From Kiritimatiellia bacterium (lineage in GTDB: Bacteria > Verrucomicrobiota > Kiritimatiellia > UBA8416 > YA12-FULL-48-11): a DNA stretch of 64,000 nt. Positions within the stretch are counted from its first letter, which is position 1; each line of letters starts with the position of its first letter. Below, one piece after another: positions 43,960-52,509 of this stretch. The translations under genes and the position numbers were made by a program. The notes beneath the pieces are model-generated. The model searched no databases and was not told where the DNA came from. It saw only the letters and a list, made by a program, of their open reading frames with translations. The DNA is taken from positions 513,005-577,004 of the forward strand of contig JAQUPZ010000002.1 in the NCBI GenBank assembly GCA_028716365.1. The letters are read 5' to 3'.

Positions 43960-45174
43960 CTACCTTTCAAGGTTTTCATCAAATTCTCCGAGTTTGATCG
44001 GATACTTGCCGTATTCCCGAACCAGCTTGATGATATAATCGTAAATATGACCGGAAACATCTCCTGCAACTGAATGATCAGACTGGAAAATATAACCCCC
44101 ACCCTTCGCGGCATTCAGCTTGCGAAGCACTTCTTTTTTTATTTTCTCCCTGTCACCCGTCTCCCAGACCTGGATATCACTTCCGCCACAGAACCCTATT
44201 TTCTGGCCGTACCTGCGGCGAAGATCGTTCACATCCATCCCTGCCTTCACTTCAAGCGGATTGTAGGCGTCTATGCCGATATCAATATAATCCCGAAATA
44301 TTTTATGAACATTTCCGCAACCGTGATAGATGACGGGCAGTCCGTTTTTGTGCGCATGCTCGGTTATTTTCGCAACCCATGGTTTGAAATTATCCCGCCA
44401 GTAGTCGGGCGAAAAAAAAGTTCCATTCTTGTACGCAACATCGCCCCAGACAACGAAACCATCAAGTAATCCTTTCCCAGCTTCCATTTCCGCCCTGGCA
44501 CATTCGAAATAGAAATTGCCAATTTGATTTATCACCGTTGCCATCTCGTCCGGATATAACCCCATCCACAGCATAGAGTTTTCCTGTCCAATAAGCCGCG
44601 TCAAACATTCCGAGCACTCGATCATGCTCCCGAAAACAGGAAAATCAGGCCTCAAGGATTTCACGGTATCAATCCAGGGTGGCGAGTTTCTCTGGAAACC
44701 ATCGCCGACACCTGCAATTTGATTGTCACCTCCATTGTAATAACGGCGCCGGTCACGGGGATCATCGAAAGTCGCCACTGCCTTCTGCAGTTTTTCAAAT
44801 TCGTCAATTTCCCATGCATAGTTTTCCGGCATGGGACACTCAAATTTTTTACGCATGAATGATCCAAATCCCGTTTTGACCACCACCTCATCCTGAGTTT
44901 CCCTTATGGTTTCAAACGGACGGATCCATGGATCCATATTCGGCACAGTAGCTATCCAGTCCAGATCGTAATAATAATATGGATTAGCATCTGCCGGCAG
45001 GTTCAAATCCTTTTTCCAACGCTGGGTGAAACTTCCCCAGAAGAAATCACTCACCGGCACCCGGTCCGGTTCCTGGTGACTCAATGCTGTATTCAGTCTT
45101 TCGAGTTTCTTAAATGTATTTTCCTTGCGATTATTATCTTTTGATGAAGAGCCTTTGGTATCGAACATTCCCAT
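43960..45174 (-). CDS. URO-D-family protein (methyltransferase-like), copy 2
   Basis: The 404-residue protein has LERLNTALSHQEPDRVPVSDFF, FVVWGDVAYKNGTFFSPDYW, LPVIYHGCGNVHKIFRDYIDIGIDAYNPLE and KIGFCGGSDIQVW. The His-x-Cys-Gly plus later Cys-Gly-Gly fits the zinc-binding methyltransferase subset of the URO-D superfamily. GGAGG lies 7 nt before the ATG. It is the first gene of the operon, divergent from the AraC gene, and ends 3 nt before the GH38-like start. The substrate is unknown. Confidence 0.78.
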   Translation of the reverse strand: MGMFDTKGSSSKDNNRKENTFKKLERLNTALSHQEPDRVPVSDFFWGSFTQRWKKDLNLPADANPYYYYDLDWIATVPNMDPWIRPFETIRETQDEVVVKTGFGSFMRKKFECPMPENYAWEIDEFEKLQKAVATFDDPRDRRRYYNGGDNQIAGVGDGFQRNSPPWIDTVKSLRPDFPVFGSMIECSECLTRLIGQENSMLWMGLYPDEMATVINQIGNFYFECARAEMEAGKGLLDGFVVWGDVAYKNGTFFSPDYWRDNFKPWVAKITEHAHKNGLPVIYHGCGNVHKIFRDYIDIGIDAYNPLEVKAGMDVNDLRRRYGQKIGFCGGSDIQVWETGDREKIKKEVLRKLNAAKGGGYIFQSDHSVAGDVSGHIYDYIIKLVREYGKYPIKLGEFDENLER

Positions 45175-45195
45175 GACAAACCTCCGATAATGAAG

Positions 45196-45234
45196 TTACA
45201 GATTATTTAGCCAGAGAAATATTATTTTCTGTAA
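45196..45234. promoter_or_regulatory. Operator-like inverted repeat between divergent araC-type gene and rhamnose-type operon
   Basis: TTACAGA (45196-45202) pairs with TCTGTAA (45228-45234), 32 nt centre to centre, about three helical turns. It lies in AT-rich DNA between the two divergent starts. This is a plausible binding site for the AraC-family regulator encoded at 45282. Confidence 0.45.
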
Positions 45235-45281
45235 TTCTATCTTATTGCTTTTAAACGTCTATGCCGTAAACTGCATATCTT

Positions 45282-46151
45282 ATGTCCAAATCGGCACTTC
45301 GCAAAAAGAACCGCGGGGCCTATACGAGCCCTTTCTCGGGTGTTGGCATGGAATTCTACCCGCTCGGTGTCAACCCCGACCTTTCGGGCCTTGTACTGCA
45401 CGAAACCGGTTATATCAGGCAGAATGACTGGTGGATTTTTCCCAACGTTCTAAGCCCCTTCTGGAGGCTCATGTACAACTTCAAAAAAGGGCACAAAGTC
45501 ATTTTTCATCATGGCGAATACCAGGTCACACCGGACCACATCATGTTGATCCCGGACCAACAGCTTTTCAACTGTTACGGCACAACATCAGTTCCCACAT
45601 TCTGGATGGCTTTTTCGATAAACCGCCGTCTTCATCCAAACCAGAAAATTCCGATTCTTCTTCGTCCAAGTACAACCGAAATTGAATTGATACGCCAGAT
45701 AACCGGTTTTTACAGTGCCCGGCCGGTAACCCGCAGCAGGAGCCGGATTTTTCACTACAGTCTCGCACTACTGAACATAGTCCTTAATCGACCTGAACTG
45801 CGGTGGCTTGAGCACCCCGTTCAAAACAATATTCTCTCCACTGTCCGCAACATTGAGGATAATGCTTCCAGGCAACTGACCATCCCGCAACTTGCCCGCA
45901 TGGCCGGTTTAAGTGTTCGCGGCTTCTCAAAAGCCTTCAAGCGCCACCAGGGTATAACAGCGGCAAAATTCATTGCGCGTGTCCGCGTCCGCGAGGCCGC
46001 ACAACTACTTGCCAACTCCCGGGAAACAGTCGATGCAATCGCAGAGAAAACCGGATTTCCAAACCGCGATTATTTCAGCCGGGTATTCAAGAAAATAACA
46101 GGGGAATCACCGGGTCTTTTCCGCCAGAAACACGGTATTCATTCGACTTAA
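45282..46151 (+). CDS. AraC-family transcriptional regulator
   Basis: The 289-residue protein has an N-terminal cupin-like sensing domain (about 20-165, with HHGEYQVTPDHIMLIPDQQ). The C-terminal double helix-turn-helix is clear: IPQLARMAGLSVRGFSKAFKRHQG, RVREAAQLLANS, VDAIAEKTGFPNRDYFSRVFKK. It is divergent from the URO-D/GH38/RhaT/RhaM operon and probably controls it in response to L-rhamnose or a derivative. Its stop overlaps the 3' end of the convergent lipoprotein rhaM gene by 4 nt. Confidence 0.9.
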   Translation: MSKSALRKKNRGAYTSPFSGVGMEFYPLGVNPDLSGLVLHETGYIRQNDWWIFPNVLSPFWRLMYNFKKGHKVIFHHGEYQVTPDHIMLIPDQQLFNCYGTTSVPTFWMAFSINRRLHPNQKIPILLRPSTTEIELIRQITGFYSARPVTRSRSRIFHYSLALLNIVLNRPELRWLEHPVQNNILSTVRNIEDNASRQLTIPQLARMAGLSVRGFSKAFKRHQGITAAKFIARVRVREAAQLLANSRETVDAIAEKTGFPNRDYFSRVFKKITGESPGLFRQKHGIHST

Positions 46152-46579
46152 TCCGTGTGGAAAACTTCCTCCATACCTGCCCACCAGTTGCCTTCTCCGC
46201 GGTCAGGGAGCGGTTCCTGGCACGGATCAGTAAAACTCCACCACTTTTTTGTCATCGGGTCGGCGGCCATCTTCTTCATATCTGCATCAAAATCTGTTCC
46301 AACGTATTCAAAATAACCAAAGAGATAACATTTCCCATTGTCCAGCTTGCGCAGATAAATGGAATAATTACGGATATTGCATTCGTGAATCTTCTTAAGT
46401 ATTTCCGGCCAGCAGGCGGCGTGCAGTTTTTTGTACTCATCCAGTTTTTCAGCTCTAAGTCCGATGACACTCCCATAACGTTGTACTTTTTCAGGACCGG
46501 GACATTTCATCGACGAACACGATGCACCCCATCCGACCAATAAAACCGCAATCAACATAGTCATTACAACTTGTTTCAT
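46148..46579 (-). CDS. L-rhamnose mutarotase-like lipoprotein (exported RhaM)
   Basis: The 143-residue protein is clearly RhaM-like (RYGSVIGLRAEKLDEYKKLH, CNIRNYSIYLRKLDNGKCYLFGYFEYVG, KKWWSFTDPCQEPLPDRGEGNWW). It carries an N-terminal lipoprotein signal with lipobox WGASC, Cys near residue 21. It should therefore sit in the cell envelope, whereas known RhaM is cytosolic. AAGGAG precedes the ATG. The long inverted repeat at 46639-46808 and the symporter gene lie upstream on the same strand. It may supply the right anomer to a transporter. Confidence 0.88.
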   Translation of the reverse strand: MKQVVMTMLIAVLLVGWGASCSSMKCPGPEKVQRYGSVIGLRAEKLDEYKKLHAACWPEILKKIHECNIRNYSIYLRKLDNGKCYLFGYFEYVGTDFDADMKKMAADPMTKKWWSFTDPCQEPLPDRGEGNWWAGMEEVFHTD

Positions 46580-46638
46580 ACACTTCTCCTTATGCTATTT
46601 ATCTCCTAACTGGCGCCTTGGGCGCCATGTACATCTGG

Positions 46639-46808
46639 TTACGCATTTTGATCTGCACAAATATTCCGCGTCAGATAGCCTTTAGGAGTCTCACAGAAAC
46701 TCCGTCCGGCAAGGCGTCGTAATCGGTACTGGATATGCATCCGTGCCGATTACGACAACACAGCCGGAAAGGCTATATCACGCGTAAGATTTGTGCCAAA
46801 ATGCGTAA
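46639..46808. repeat. Long imperfect inverted repeat (about 170 bp)
   Basis: GTTACGCATTTTG at the left (46639-46651) is the exact reverse complement of CAAAATGCGTAAC at the right (46796-46808). Further inside, GCACAAAT/ATTTGTGC, ATAGCCTTT/AAAGGCTAT, CCGGC/GCCGG and GTCGTAATCGGTAC/GTGCCGATTACGAC also pair, leaving a small terminal loop around 46730. It lies between the symporter stop and the lipoprotein rhaM start, both on the - strand. It could be a MITE-like element or a structured RNA. Confidence 0.7.
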
Positions 46809-46837
46809 CTACTCCTTAATTATAAGAATAGTAAGTT

Positions 46838-48532
46838 CTAATGGAATATTGCGTAAAGAATCAGGAAAACCACAAACACGACACCCGAAAGAATCCGGTA
46901 ATTGCCGAGGGCATGGCCATGGGCCTCACCGCGCAACGGCTCCCGCCAGTCCTTCCAGACCAGTGGCTCGGCTTCAGGCTTGAGTTTTTCGGGATATAAA
47001 TAAGAGAAAACGACCACTACGATTGAGCAGATCACCAACAGGTAGAACGACATCATCATGAAATTAACATTCCAGCCAGTAGTGTCTTTGAACCAGTCCA
47101 GGAAGAAAATCACAGCGCCAAGAATGCCACCAGTAATCATCGTAATATACGCAGCTGTACCTGAAGCCTTATGCCAGAAAACCCCGAAAAGAAACACGGT
47201 TGTAATCGGTGGCGCAACGTAACAAATCAAACGGGACAAGCCTTCAAAAATCGTATTGTAATGACCAAACATTGGTGAACTGATAATCGCAACGACCGTC
47301 CCTATAACCGTTGTAACCTTGCCGATCTTTACCAGCCTGTGGTCACTGGTCTCGGGCCTCCAGCGCTTGAACATGTCATACGCCACCAACGTTGCAGTGG
47401 AATTCAATGCGGCTGAACAGGTCTGCATCGCCGCCGCCAGCATCGCCGCAGTAACAAGTCCTTTCAGACCGATCGGCAGCATGTGCGTAATCATGAAAGT
47501 ATAACAATCCGCCGCCGCCTGGGGTGCCTGGCCGTTAAACATATTCTTCTGAACCAGGGCAACACATATCACACCGGGCAGAACAAAAAAGAATACCGGC
47601 AGTATTTTGATAAACGAGCAGAACAGCGGGCCAATTCGTGCATGTCTTTCGTCTTTTGCGGCCAATACTCGCTGGACTATTGTCTGATCACAGCACCAGT
47701 ACCAGATTCCTATGACCGGATACCCAAGGAGAATCGCATACCACGGCAAACCAGACGGATCATCTGCATTCCGGAGTATGCTGAGGAAATTTGCACAACC
47801 CCAGTCAACTTTACTCCCGGCCACGGCGGTCAGTGGATGAGGATTGGAGGCAAGAGTATGCGCAAGTTCGGACCAGCCTCCGATCTTTATATAGCCAACG
47901 GCAGTTATGCAGACGGCCCCAATCAGGAGCAATACCGCCTGGACACTTTCCGTCCAAACAACAGCCAGGAGTCCACCTATCATTGTATAAATACCCGTAA
48001 GGACTCCGACCACGATGATAAAGAACATCAGGGCATCTATGCCCATTATCGTTGCATGTGGATCGATCCCCAGGATACCTCTCAACACCCACGCAGCGGT
48101 GTACAAAGCCACACCTATATGAATAACCAGCGCCGAGAACACTGACACGACAGCAAGAACATCACGACACTTGCGATTGAAGCGGCGCTCAAGGAAATCA
48201 GGCAGTGTCGGCACCCTCGACCGGAGATAAAGCGGAGCGAAGAAAAGGGATAACAGAATAAGTGTAAAGCCGGCCATCCACTCGAAATTACCGTACGCCA
48301 GGCCATACTTGTAAGCAGCCTCGGAAAGACTCACCAGGTGCACGGTTGAAATATTGGCGGCGAACATTGCGAGGCCTATCACGGGCCACGTCAGTGTGTT
48401 ATCCGCGAGAAAATAGTGACTTCCCTCCCCGCCGCTGCGCCGCTTCATACCGGCGAAACAACCGAGCGCCACCACACCCACAAGGTAGGCAACCACTATC
48501 CCGAGATCCAGACCGGTAATCATCAGATTCAT
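46838..48532 (-). CDS. Sodium:solute symporter (SSS family)
   Basis: The 564-residue, about 14-helix protein has SSS motifs: GSHYFLADNTLTWPVIGLAMFAANIST, GFTLILLSLFFAPLYLRSRVPTLPDFLERRF, MIGGLLAVVWTESVQAVLLLIG and a mid-protein GLVTAAMLAAAMQTCSAALNSTATL segment. These correspond to the substrate and Na+ sites. It probably imports a sugar with Na+, as in SGLT-type carriers beside carbohydrate genes. GGAGG precedes the ATG. It may be in one transcript with the lipoprotein rhaM gene through the long inverted repeat. Confidence 0.88.
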   Translation of the reverse strand: MNLMITGLDLGIVVAYLVGVVALGCFAGMKRRSGGEGSHYFLADNTLTWPVIGLAMFAANISTVHLVSLSEAAYKYGLAYGNFEWMAGFTLILLSLFFAPLYLRSRVPTLPDFLERRFNRKCRDVLAVVSVFSALVIHIGVALYTAAWVLRGILGIDPHATIMGIDALMFFIIVVGVLTGIYTMIGGLLAVVWTESVQAVLLLIGAVCITAVGYIKIGGWSELAHTLASNPHPLTAVAGSKVDWGCANFLSILRNADDPSGLPWYAILLGYPVIGIWYWCCDQTIVQRVLAAKDERHARIGPLFCSFIKILPVFFFVLPGVICVALVQKNMFNGQAPQAAADCYTFMITHMLPIGLKGLVTAAMLAAAMQTCSAALNSTATLVAYDMFKRWRPETSDHRLVKIGKVTTVIGTVVAIISSPMFGHYNTIFEGLSRLICYVAPPITTVFLFGVFWHKASGTAAYITMITGGILGAVIFFLDWFKDTTGWNVNFMMMSFYLLVICSIVVVVFSYLYPEKLKPEAEPLVWKDWREPLRGEAHGHALGNYRILSGVVFVVFLILYAIFH

Positions 48533-48840
48533 GATCGAGTTTTCCTCCCTGCACCAATCAAGAGGTCAGGTGGCTGTTCTTCTGCCATATACAATTGCCG
48601 GTTTTCCGACTCCGGCATGAAAATTACAATAATATTTCAACCGACAGCCGGCCATACACGATTTCATCTTAAACATGCACAATCTTAACTCAACACGCCG
48701 GTATCAGTAAACAGGAGAAGAGATTAACATGATTACAGTTTTCCATCTATGCGGATAACCAATTATTTAAATCTTTTTCATCTGAGAAAAAACACAGAGG
48801 GAATATGTGACACGCAGATCAGGTAATACAGATACAGGTT
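48533..48840. other. Intergenic gap without recognised feature
   Basis: These 308 nt lie upstream of the symporter and downstream of the C2H2 protein gene. I see AT-rich promoter-like sequence but no repeat, hairpin or small gene that I can support. Confidence 0.4.
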
Positions 48841-50262
48841 TTACACAGCAGCTTTGGGAGCCTGCTGTTCCTGTACCGGTTCTGCTGGTTTTACCGCACT
48901 CTTTTTACCTGCCGGTTTGGGCTGGGGTTTACCGCCAATAACTGCGAGCGTACCGTCGAAGAACTCAATTATATGTCCACGCTCAATCAGCCATGTCAGC
49001 GGCGAGAGAATTTCAGTAGCTTCTTTTGAATCAATTGCTGAACCGGGCCGCAGGGCTTCAACCAGATGTTGTCTCGTGCAACCGGGATGATCCTTAAGAT
49101 AAAGCAGAACATCCCTGATTGATGGAATGGCCACTTCGGGCTTAAGTGGGCTCGGGTCAATATCAGAAACGAATACCGCGCCTTTGCCGGCCTTGAAAAG
49201 CTGAAGGTCCTTGTTATGGAATGCGCCGCGAAGGGCACCGACCAAAGACGACGGGAAACGACTCTCCTTCTGCCAGGCGTCTCGAATCGCCATGGCAAGA
49301 CCACGGTCCTGGATGTCCCTGGCAACCGCCCCGGAAAGTGAAACACGCCTGGCCTTGATCAGCTGTGCAGGAGCTATTTTGTTTTTGAAATAAATTTCAG
49401 CAGCCGCCCAGTCCATGGGAGCGTCACCTTCGGCAGCGGTTTTAAGTTTATAAATTACACTTTTCTTCATCTGCTCTTTCCACTGCTCAATTTTTTCCGG
49501 TTCATGAAAAGTTTTGAGATGTGACTTGTAATCAGCTTCGCTCATATGCGGATACTGCGCTGTACGGATTTCCCTTATTCTTTCTGCCGTTCTATGATGG
49601 TTCGGAGGCCCTATTAAAACACCGCTTAAACCACATTGCAGGACACATGTGAACTTGCCTTCAGGTGCCGGGTTTTCTTTCTCCTCCTTGACAAAAAAGT
49701 CTTCCAGGTGCTTCTGCATCATGTGCCGCGAGATGGAATCTTCATGGATCGCAATCATTCCGCAAATCCGGCACTGGAAGAGATGCATGTCTTTTACATC
49801 ATGATCAACTTCGACCCTCACCTCGCATGAACCGGGATTGGAGATGAAAAGGCCGGCAACCTGCATCAGTGGATGAGCCCTCCGGCTCAACCTTATCCGG
49901 CGGATAACCTCGGATAAATATTTATGTTGGGGCAGGAACCTGACATTAACCGGCGGTATTTCGACCCACTCACGCCGTTCGCGCGGAATATGGCGCCTTG
50001 GTGTCGCCCGTTCATCACCGCGACGGCCGGGTCCGGCATCCCGCCTCCTGTCCCTTGCGTCCGGTCTTCGGTCCCTTGAATCCTGCCGCCTTTGTGAATG
50101 ATCCCGTCGCTTTCCAGATCTTTCGGGGTACCCACCGGAATCGCGATCAAAAAAATTGGTTTCCGGCGGTTTGCGCGCCCAGTCAGGAACAAAATTGAGT
50201 TCCAAAATCAGGTCTTTGCTTACAGAGACAGCTTCTTCAGTTGTGGTATTCTCATTCTCCAT
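48841..50262 (-). CDS. C2H2 zinc-finger protein with Arg/Asp-rich linker, unknown function
   Basis: The 473-residue protein has a low-complexity Arg/Asp-rich segment (about 45-98). A classical C2H2 finger follows (C164-x2-C167-x12-H180-x4-H185), then a second looser set (C206-x3-C210 ... H248-x4-H253). The C-terminal region looks like a winged helix (IPSIRDVLLYLKDHPGCTRQHLVEAL), and the tail is Pro/Lys-rich. No signal peptide is present. It is probably a cytosolic nucleic-acid-binding protein. The ribosome site is weak. Confidence 0.6.
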   Translation of the reverse strand: MENENTTTEEAVSVSKDLILELNFVPDWARKPPETNFFDRDSGGYPERSGKRRDHSQRRQDSRDRRPDARDRRRDAGPGRRGDERATPRRHIPRERREWVEIPPVNVRFLPQHKYLSEVIRRIRLSRRAHPLMQVAGLFISNPGSCEVRVEVDHDVKDMHLFQCRICGMIAIHEDSISRHMMQKHLEDFFVKEEKENPAPEGKFTCVLQCGLSGVLIGPPNHHRTAERIREIRTAQYPHMSEADYKSHLKTFHEPEKIEQWKEQMKKSVIYKLKTAAEGDAPMDWAAAEIYFKNKIAPAQLIKARRVSLSGAVARDIQDRGLAMAIRDAWQKESRFPSSLVGALRGAFHNKDLQLFKAGKGAVFVSDIDPSPLKPEVAIPSIRDVLLYLKDHPGCTRQHLVEALRPGSAIDSKEATEILSPLTWLIERGHIIEFFDGTLAVIGGKPQPKPAGKKSAVKPAEPVQEQQAPKAAV

Positions 50263-50368
50263 AAAAATTCATCAGGCAGGAATTACGACAGGGTTCTTCT
50301 GCCAAAAAACGGACACATACTAGACTTTTTTACTCGATACTCAAGCCTGACTTACAAGATTCTTTTAT

Positions 50369-51517
50369 TCAGTCTGACATAAGCTCCACGGCAACGTGAT
50401 CAGCCAATGCCCTGCCTTTTGCCGTCAGTTTCCAGCGTCCATCCATGAATTCCGTCAGATTGTCACCTGCCAGTTTCTTCAATATTTTCCAGTATTTTTC
50501 CATCATATCAACATTAACAGCATACTTATTGCAGAAAGAGGAAAGATCAACTCCTTCTTTCAAGCGGAAAGCAAAAACAAACCTTTCATTCGCATCGGCT
50601 TCAGATGGCAGGGCCTCTTCTTCATGTGGAGGTTTAATGCCCGAGAACAGTGCAGACATGTATTGATCAATGTTCGCTTTATTTGTCCGGCGCAGGGTGC
50701 CGTCTCTCGATGAAGCTGACGCACCGAACCCGATATAATCTTCGCCCCGCCAGAATGAAAGATTATGCAGACATTCACAACCCTTCCTGGCGTAATTTGA
50801 AATTTCATAGCGCCGGTAACCTTTTCGATCAAGCAAGGTCTCGGCAATATCCAGCATGTTAAGCGTCTCATCATCACCGGCGATGGAAAGTCCCCCTTCC
50901 CCGACAAGCCTGCCGAGCTTTGCACCATCCTCCACGGAAAGCGCATAAACGGAAAGATGATCAGGCTCCAGTTTCAACGCCTCTTCAATTGTCCTTCGCC
51001 ACATCGGCTCATCCACTTCCGGAAGACAGGCAATGAGATCAAATCCGATATTTGTGATTCCTGATTCACGCACGACATTTGCCGTTTCGACAACATCAGA
51101 AGCGCAATGGCGTCTCCCCATGTTTTTCAGAATCCTGTCGTCAAAAGACTGGACACCAAGGCTGATTCTGTTCACACCGGCACTCTTCAGGATCTTCAGC
51201 TTCGTACTCGAAAGAGTACCGGGATTGGCCTCTACGGTCCATTCCTCCAGGCATTCAAGGGACACTTTTTCCGAAATCAGCCTGCACAGCCGTTCCAGCT
51301 CCTTTTCCGAAAGTATCGACGGGGTCCCACCCCCGAAATAGATTGTCCGTGGAACCGGTACGACATCTTCAAAATACAGTTCAAGTTCTTTACCAATGGC
51401 CTTAATATACTCAACAGCAACCGGGGATTTATAGAGTTCGGAATAGAAACCGCAATACACGCATTTACCGTCACAGAACGGAACATGGAAATAAAGATGT
51501 TCTCCTGCTCTTTTCAA
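50369..51517 (-). CDS. hemW: HemW-like radical SAM protein (coproporphyrinogen-oxidase-like heme chaperone)
   Basis: The 382-residue protein begins with a TTG start at 51517, since a stop lies upstream in frame and no ATG precedes the motif. HVPFCDGKCVYCGFYS contains C15, C19 and C22 for the 4Fe-4S cluster, plus the extra aromatic/Cys context of HemW. IYFGGGTPSIL and NPGTLSSTKLKILKSAGVNRISLGVQSF match the family. A C-terminal HemN-type domain is present. HemW binds heme and inserts it into target proteins. Confidence 0.9.
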   Translation of the reverse strand: MKRAGEHLYFHVPFCDGKCVYCGFYSELYKSPVAVEYIKAIGKELELYFEDVVPVPRTIYFGGGTPSILSEKELERLCRLISEKVSLECLEEWTVEANPGTLSSTKLKILKSAGVNRISLGVQSFDDRILKNMGRRHCASDVVETANVVRESGITNIGFDLIACLPEVDEPMWRRTIEEALKLEPDHLSVYALSVEDGAKLGRLVGEGGLSIAGDDETLNMLDIAETLLDRKGYRRYEISNYARKGCECLHNLSFWRGEDYIGFGASASSRDGTLRRTNKANIDQYMSALFSGIKPPHEEEALPSEADANERFVFAFRLKEGVDLSSFCNKYAVNVDMMEKYWKILKKLAGDNLTEFMDGRWKLTAKGRALADHVAVELMSD

Positions 51518-51578
51518 GGATATAACTCAAATATTGCCTGACAATCCGGCTTTTGCTATTTTTTGCAACCCTGATGAT

Positions 51579-52448
51579 ATGAATATCAAGTACATATTGA
51601 AATGTTATTCTGGAATTCTGGCGCTGGTGATAAGCCCGGTCATTTCATCTGTCTATGCACAGGAAAAAACCGATGCTGTCACAAATGATACAGCGAGGTT
51701 CGGTTTTCCTGTTGGCGAAGAACTTATTTACCGGATTTACTGGGGATATATCCCCGTTGGACTCACCACAGTAAAAACGGAATGGATAGAAGAAGACGGT
51801 AAAAAGCTCATTGCCATCCGCTACAGAACGCATACCAACAGAATATTCGACACGATTTATCCTGTGGATGACAGGGCAGAAAGTATCATCAATCCTGATA
51901 AATTTTTACCCGTCAGGTTTTACCTGTGCCTGACCCGTCGTCGAAGCAAGACTGAAAAATCTGTAATCTTTGATCACAGCCGTTTGAAAGCAGCGATGGT
52001 CACAACAAGCACAGGTCAGACCAATGAAATAGATATTGTATCCGACACGAGAGATATAATCACTCTTCTCTATAGTCATCGCTTAAAGGGAGTATCAACC
52101 AACCAGGAATGGAACTGTCGTCCAATGATAGATACTGGTTTGCTGAACATGAAGCTGAAGACCTACGATTACGAGGACATCAAATTGAGTCATTTAGGCA
52201 AGGTATCTGGTCTTAAACTTGAACCTATAGCCAAACTTGACAGCCTGCTTGTTGAAGATGGAAAAGTTATGAGCTGGGTAGCCAAGGAAAGATGTCTCGC
52301 TACAAAGATGACCATTAAGGCCCCTCTTGCCAATGTAAGTATTGAACTTCATGAAGTTCTCGGTCCGGGAAATGATCTCTGGTCCGAAGCCATGCAGAAG
52401 GCCTTTCCCGACAAGGAAAAAACAGAAAAAGAGCCAGACCAAAAATAA
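51579..52448 (+). CDS. DUF3108-type periplasmic protein
   Basis: About 289 residues from the ATG at 51579; an upstream TTG at 51534 is rejected. The signal peptide (about 8-28) ends at VYAQ. The beta-rich body has FPVGEELIYRIYWGYIPVGLTTV, RAESIINPDKFLPVRFYL and TRDIITLLYSHR, which fit DUF3108 proteins of Gram-negative bacteria. Function is unknown, possibly envelope-associated lipid or polysaccharide binding. It is divergent from hemW and 61 nt upstream of a probable outer-membrane protein gene on the same strand. Confidence 0.75.
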   Translation: MNIKYILKCYSGILALVISPVISSVYAQEKTDAVTNDTARFGFPVGEELIYRIYWGYIPVGLTTVKTEWIEEDGKKLIAIRYRTHTNRIFDTIYPVDDRAESIINPDKFLPVRFYLCLTRRRSKTEKSVIFDHSRLKAAMVTTSTGQTNEIDIVSDTRDIITLLYSHRLKGVSTNQEWNCRPMIDTGLLNMKLKTYDYEDIKLSHLGKVSGLKLEPIAKLDSLLVEDGKVMSWVAKERCLATKMTIKAPLANVSIELHEVLGPGNDLWSEAMQKAFPDKEKTEKEPDQK

Positions 52449-52509
52449 AGTGGCAAAACCCTCATACATTCGCCAAACGCTGAAATAGAATTAAGAGAGA
52501 ACAGGTAAA

